The notes beneath the pieces were generated by a model. The model saw only the letters and a program-made list of their open reading frames with translations, was not told where the DNA came from and made no database searches. From Dehalococcoidia bacterium UBA1141 (GTDB lineage: Bacteria; Chloroflexota; Dehalococcoidia; Lucifugimonadales; UBA3495): a stretch of 5,255 nucleotides of DNA. Location: NCBI GenBank assembly GCA_002311385.1, contig DCAE01000040.1, forward strand, positions 64,107-69,361, given 5' to 3'. Made by a program: the position numbers and the translations under genes. Below, one piece after another: positions 5,244 through 5,255 of the stretch (position 1 is its first letter; each line of letters opens with the position of its first letter).

Positions 5244-5255
5244 CAATCCAATAGC

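Noticed and set aside
5134..5255. A plus-strand frame open to the right edge, possibly the beginning of a gene.
   Set aside because: It has no start codon with a ribosome site after the upstream stop, and the translation resembles no family I know. The promoter-like sequence inside it points to a gene starting later.
1..5255. A search for CRISPR arrays, tRNA or rRNA genes, toxin-antitoxin pairs or defence systems.
   Set aside because: No regularly spaced repeats with unique spacers, no cloverleaf, no conserved rRNA sequence and no recognised defence protein appear on either strand; the 20-base periodic repeats at the left edge have no spacers.

Overview
The window holds four complete protein-coding genes, two on the minus strand and then two on the plus strand, each with its own likely promoter. 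Two are luciferase-like (LLM) flavin- or F420-dependent oxidoreductases of different subfamilies. One is an acetamidase/formamidase. One is a LicD/fukutin-type phosphotransferase with an extra C-terminal beta-sandwich. There is no rRNA, tRNA, CRISPR array or insertion sequence that I can support.

Likely host (inference): a free-living bacterium of moderate GC content that carries several LLM monooxygenase genes. The edge repeat with core GTTCGTCCTGAGCTTGTCGA resembles a small dispersed palindromic element found in many genomes. LLM paralogue expansion next to small-amide hydrolysis is typical of Chloroflexota of the SAR202/Dehalococcoidia kind and of some actinobacteria. An uncultured Chloroflexota is my best guess, but the sequence does not prove it.

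Layout. 1-160: degenerate short repeats and a 3' hairpin. 161-1030 (minus): F420-dependent-type LLM oxidoreductase. 1031-1227: its promoter region, with a 12-bp tandem repeat and a small palindrome, plus a hairpin after the next gene. 1228-2136 (minus): LicD-family protein, visibly lower in GC than its neighbours. 2137-2332: divergent control region with an extended -10 promoter leftwards, a strong sigma70-type promoter rightwards and a perfect GC-rich palindrome between them. 2333-3442 (plus): acetamidase/formamidase. 3443-3698: a decayed hairpin, then a possible promoter followed at once by a long inverted repeat. 3699-4883 (plus): second LLM monooxygenase. 4934-4973: perfect 16-bp terminator stem. 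4974-5255: no gene seen; several inverted repeats, then a promoter-like TTGACA pair pointing out of the right edge.

How the genes may work together (inference): the amidase and the second LLM monooxygenase point the same way and could form a small catabolic module in which a monooxygenase attacks an organic nitrogen compound and the amidase releases ammonia from a resulting small amide. The first LLM enzyme probably acts on another substrate with another cofactor. The LicD protein looks like an unrelated surface-glycan decoration gene, possibly acquired. I did not find a convincing previously undescribed multi-gene system; the most notable points are the LicD fusion and the structured control regions.
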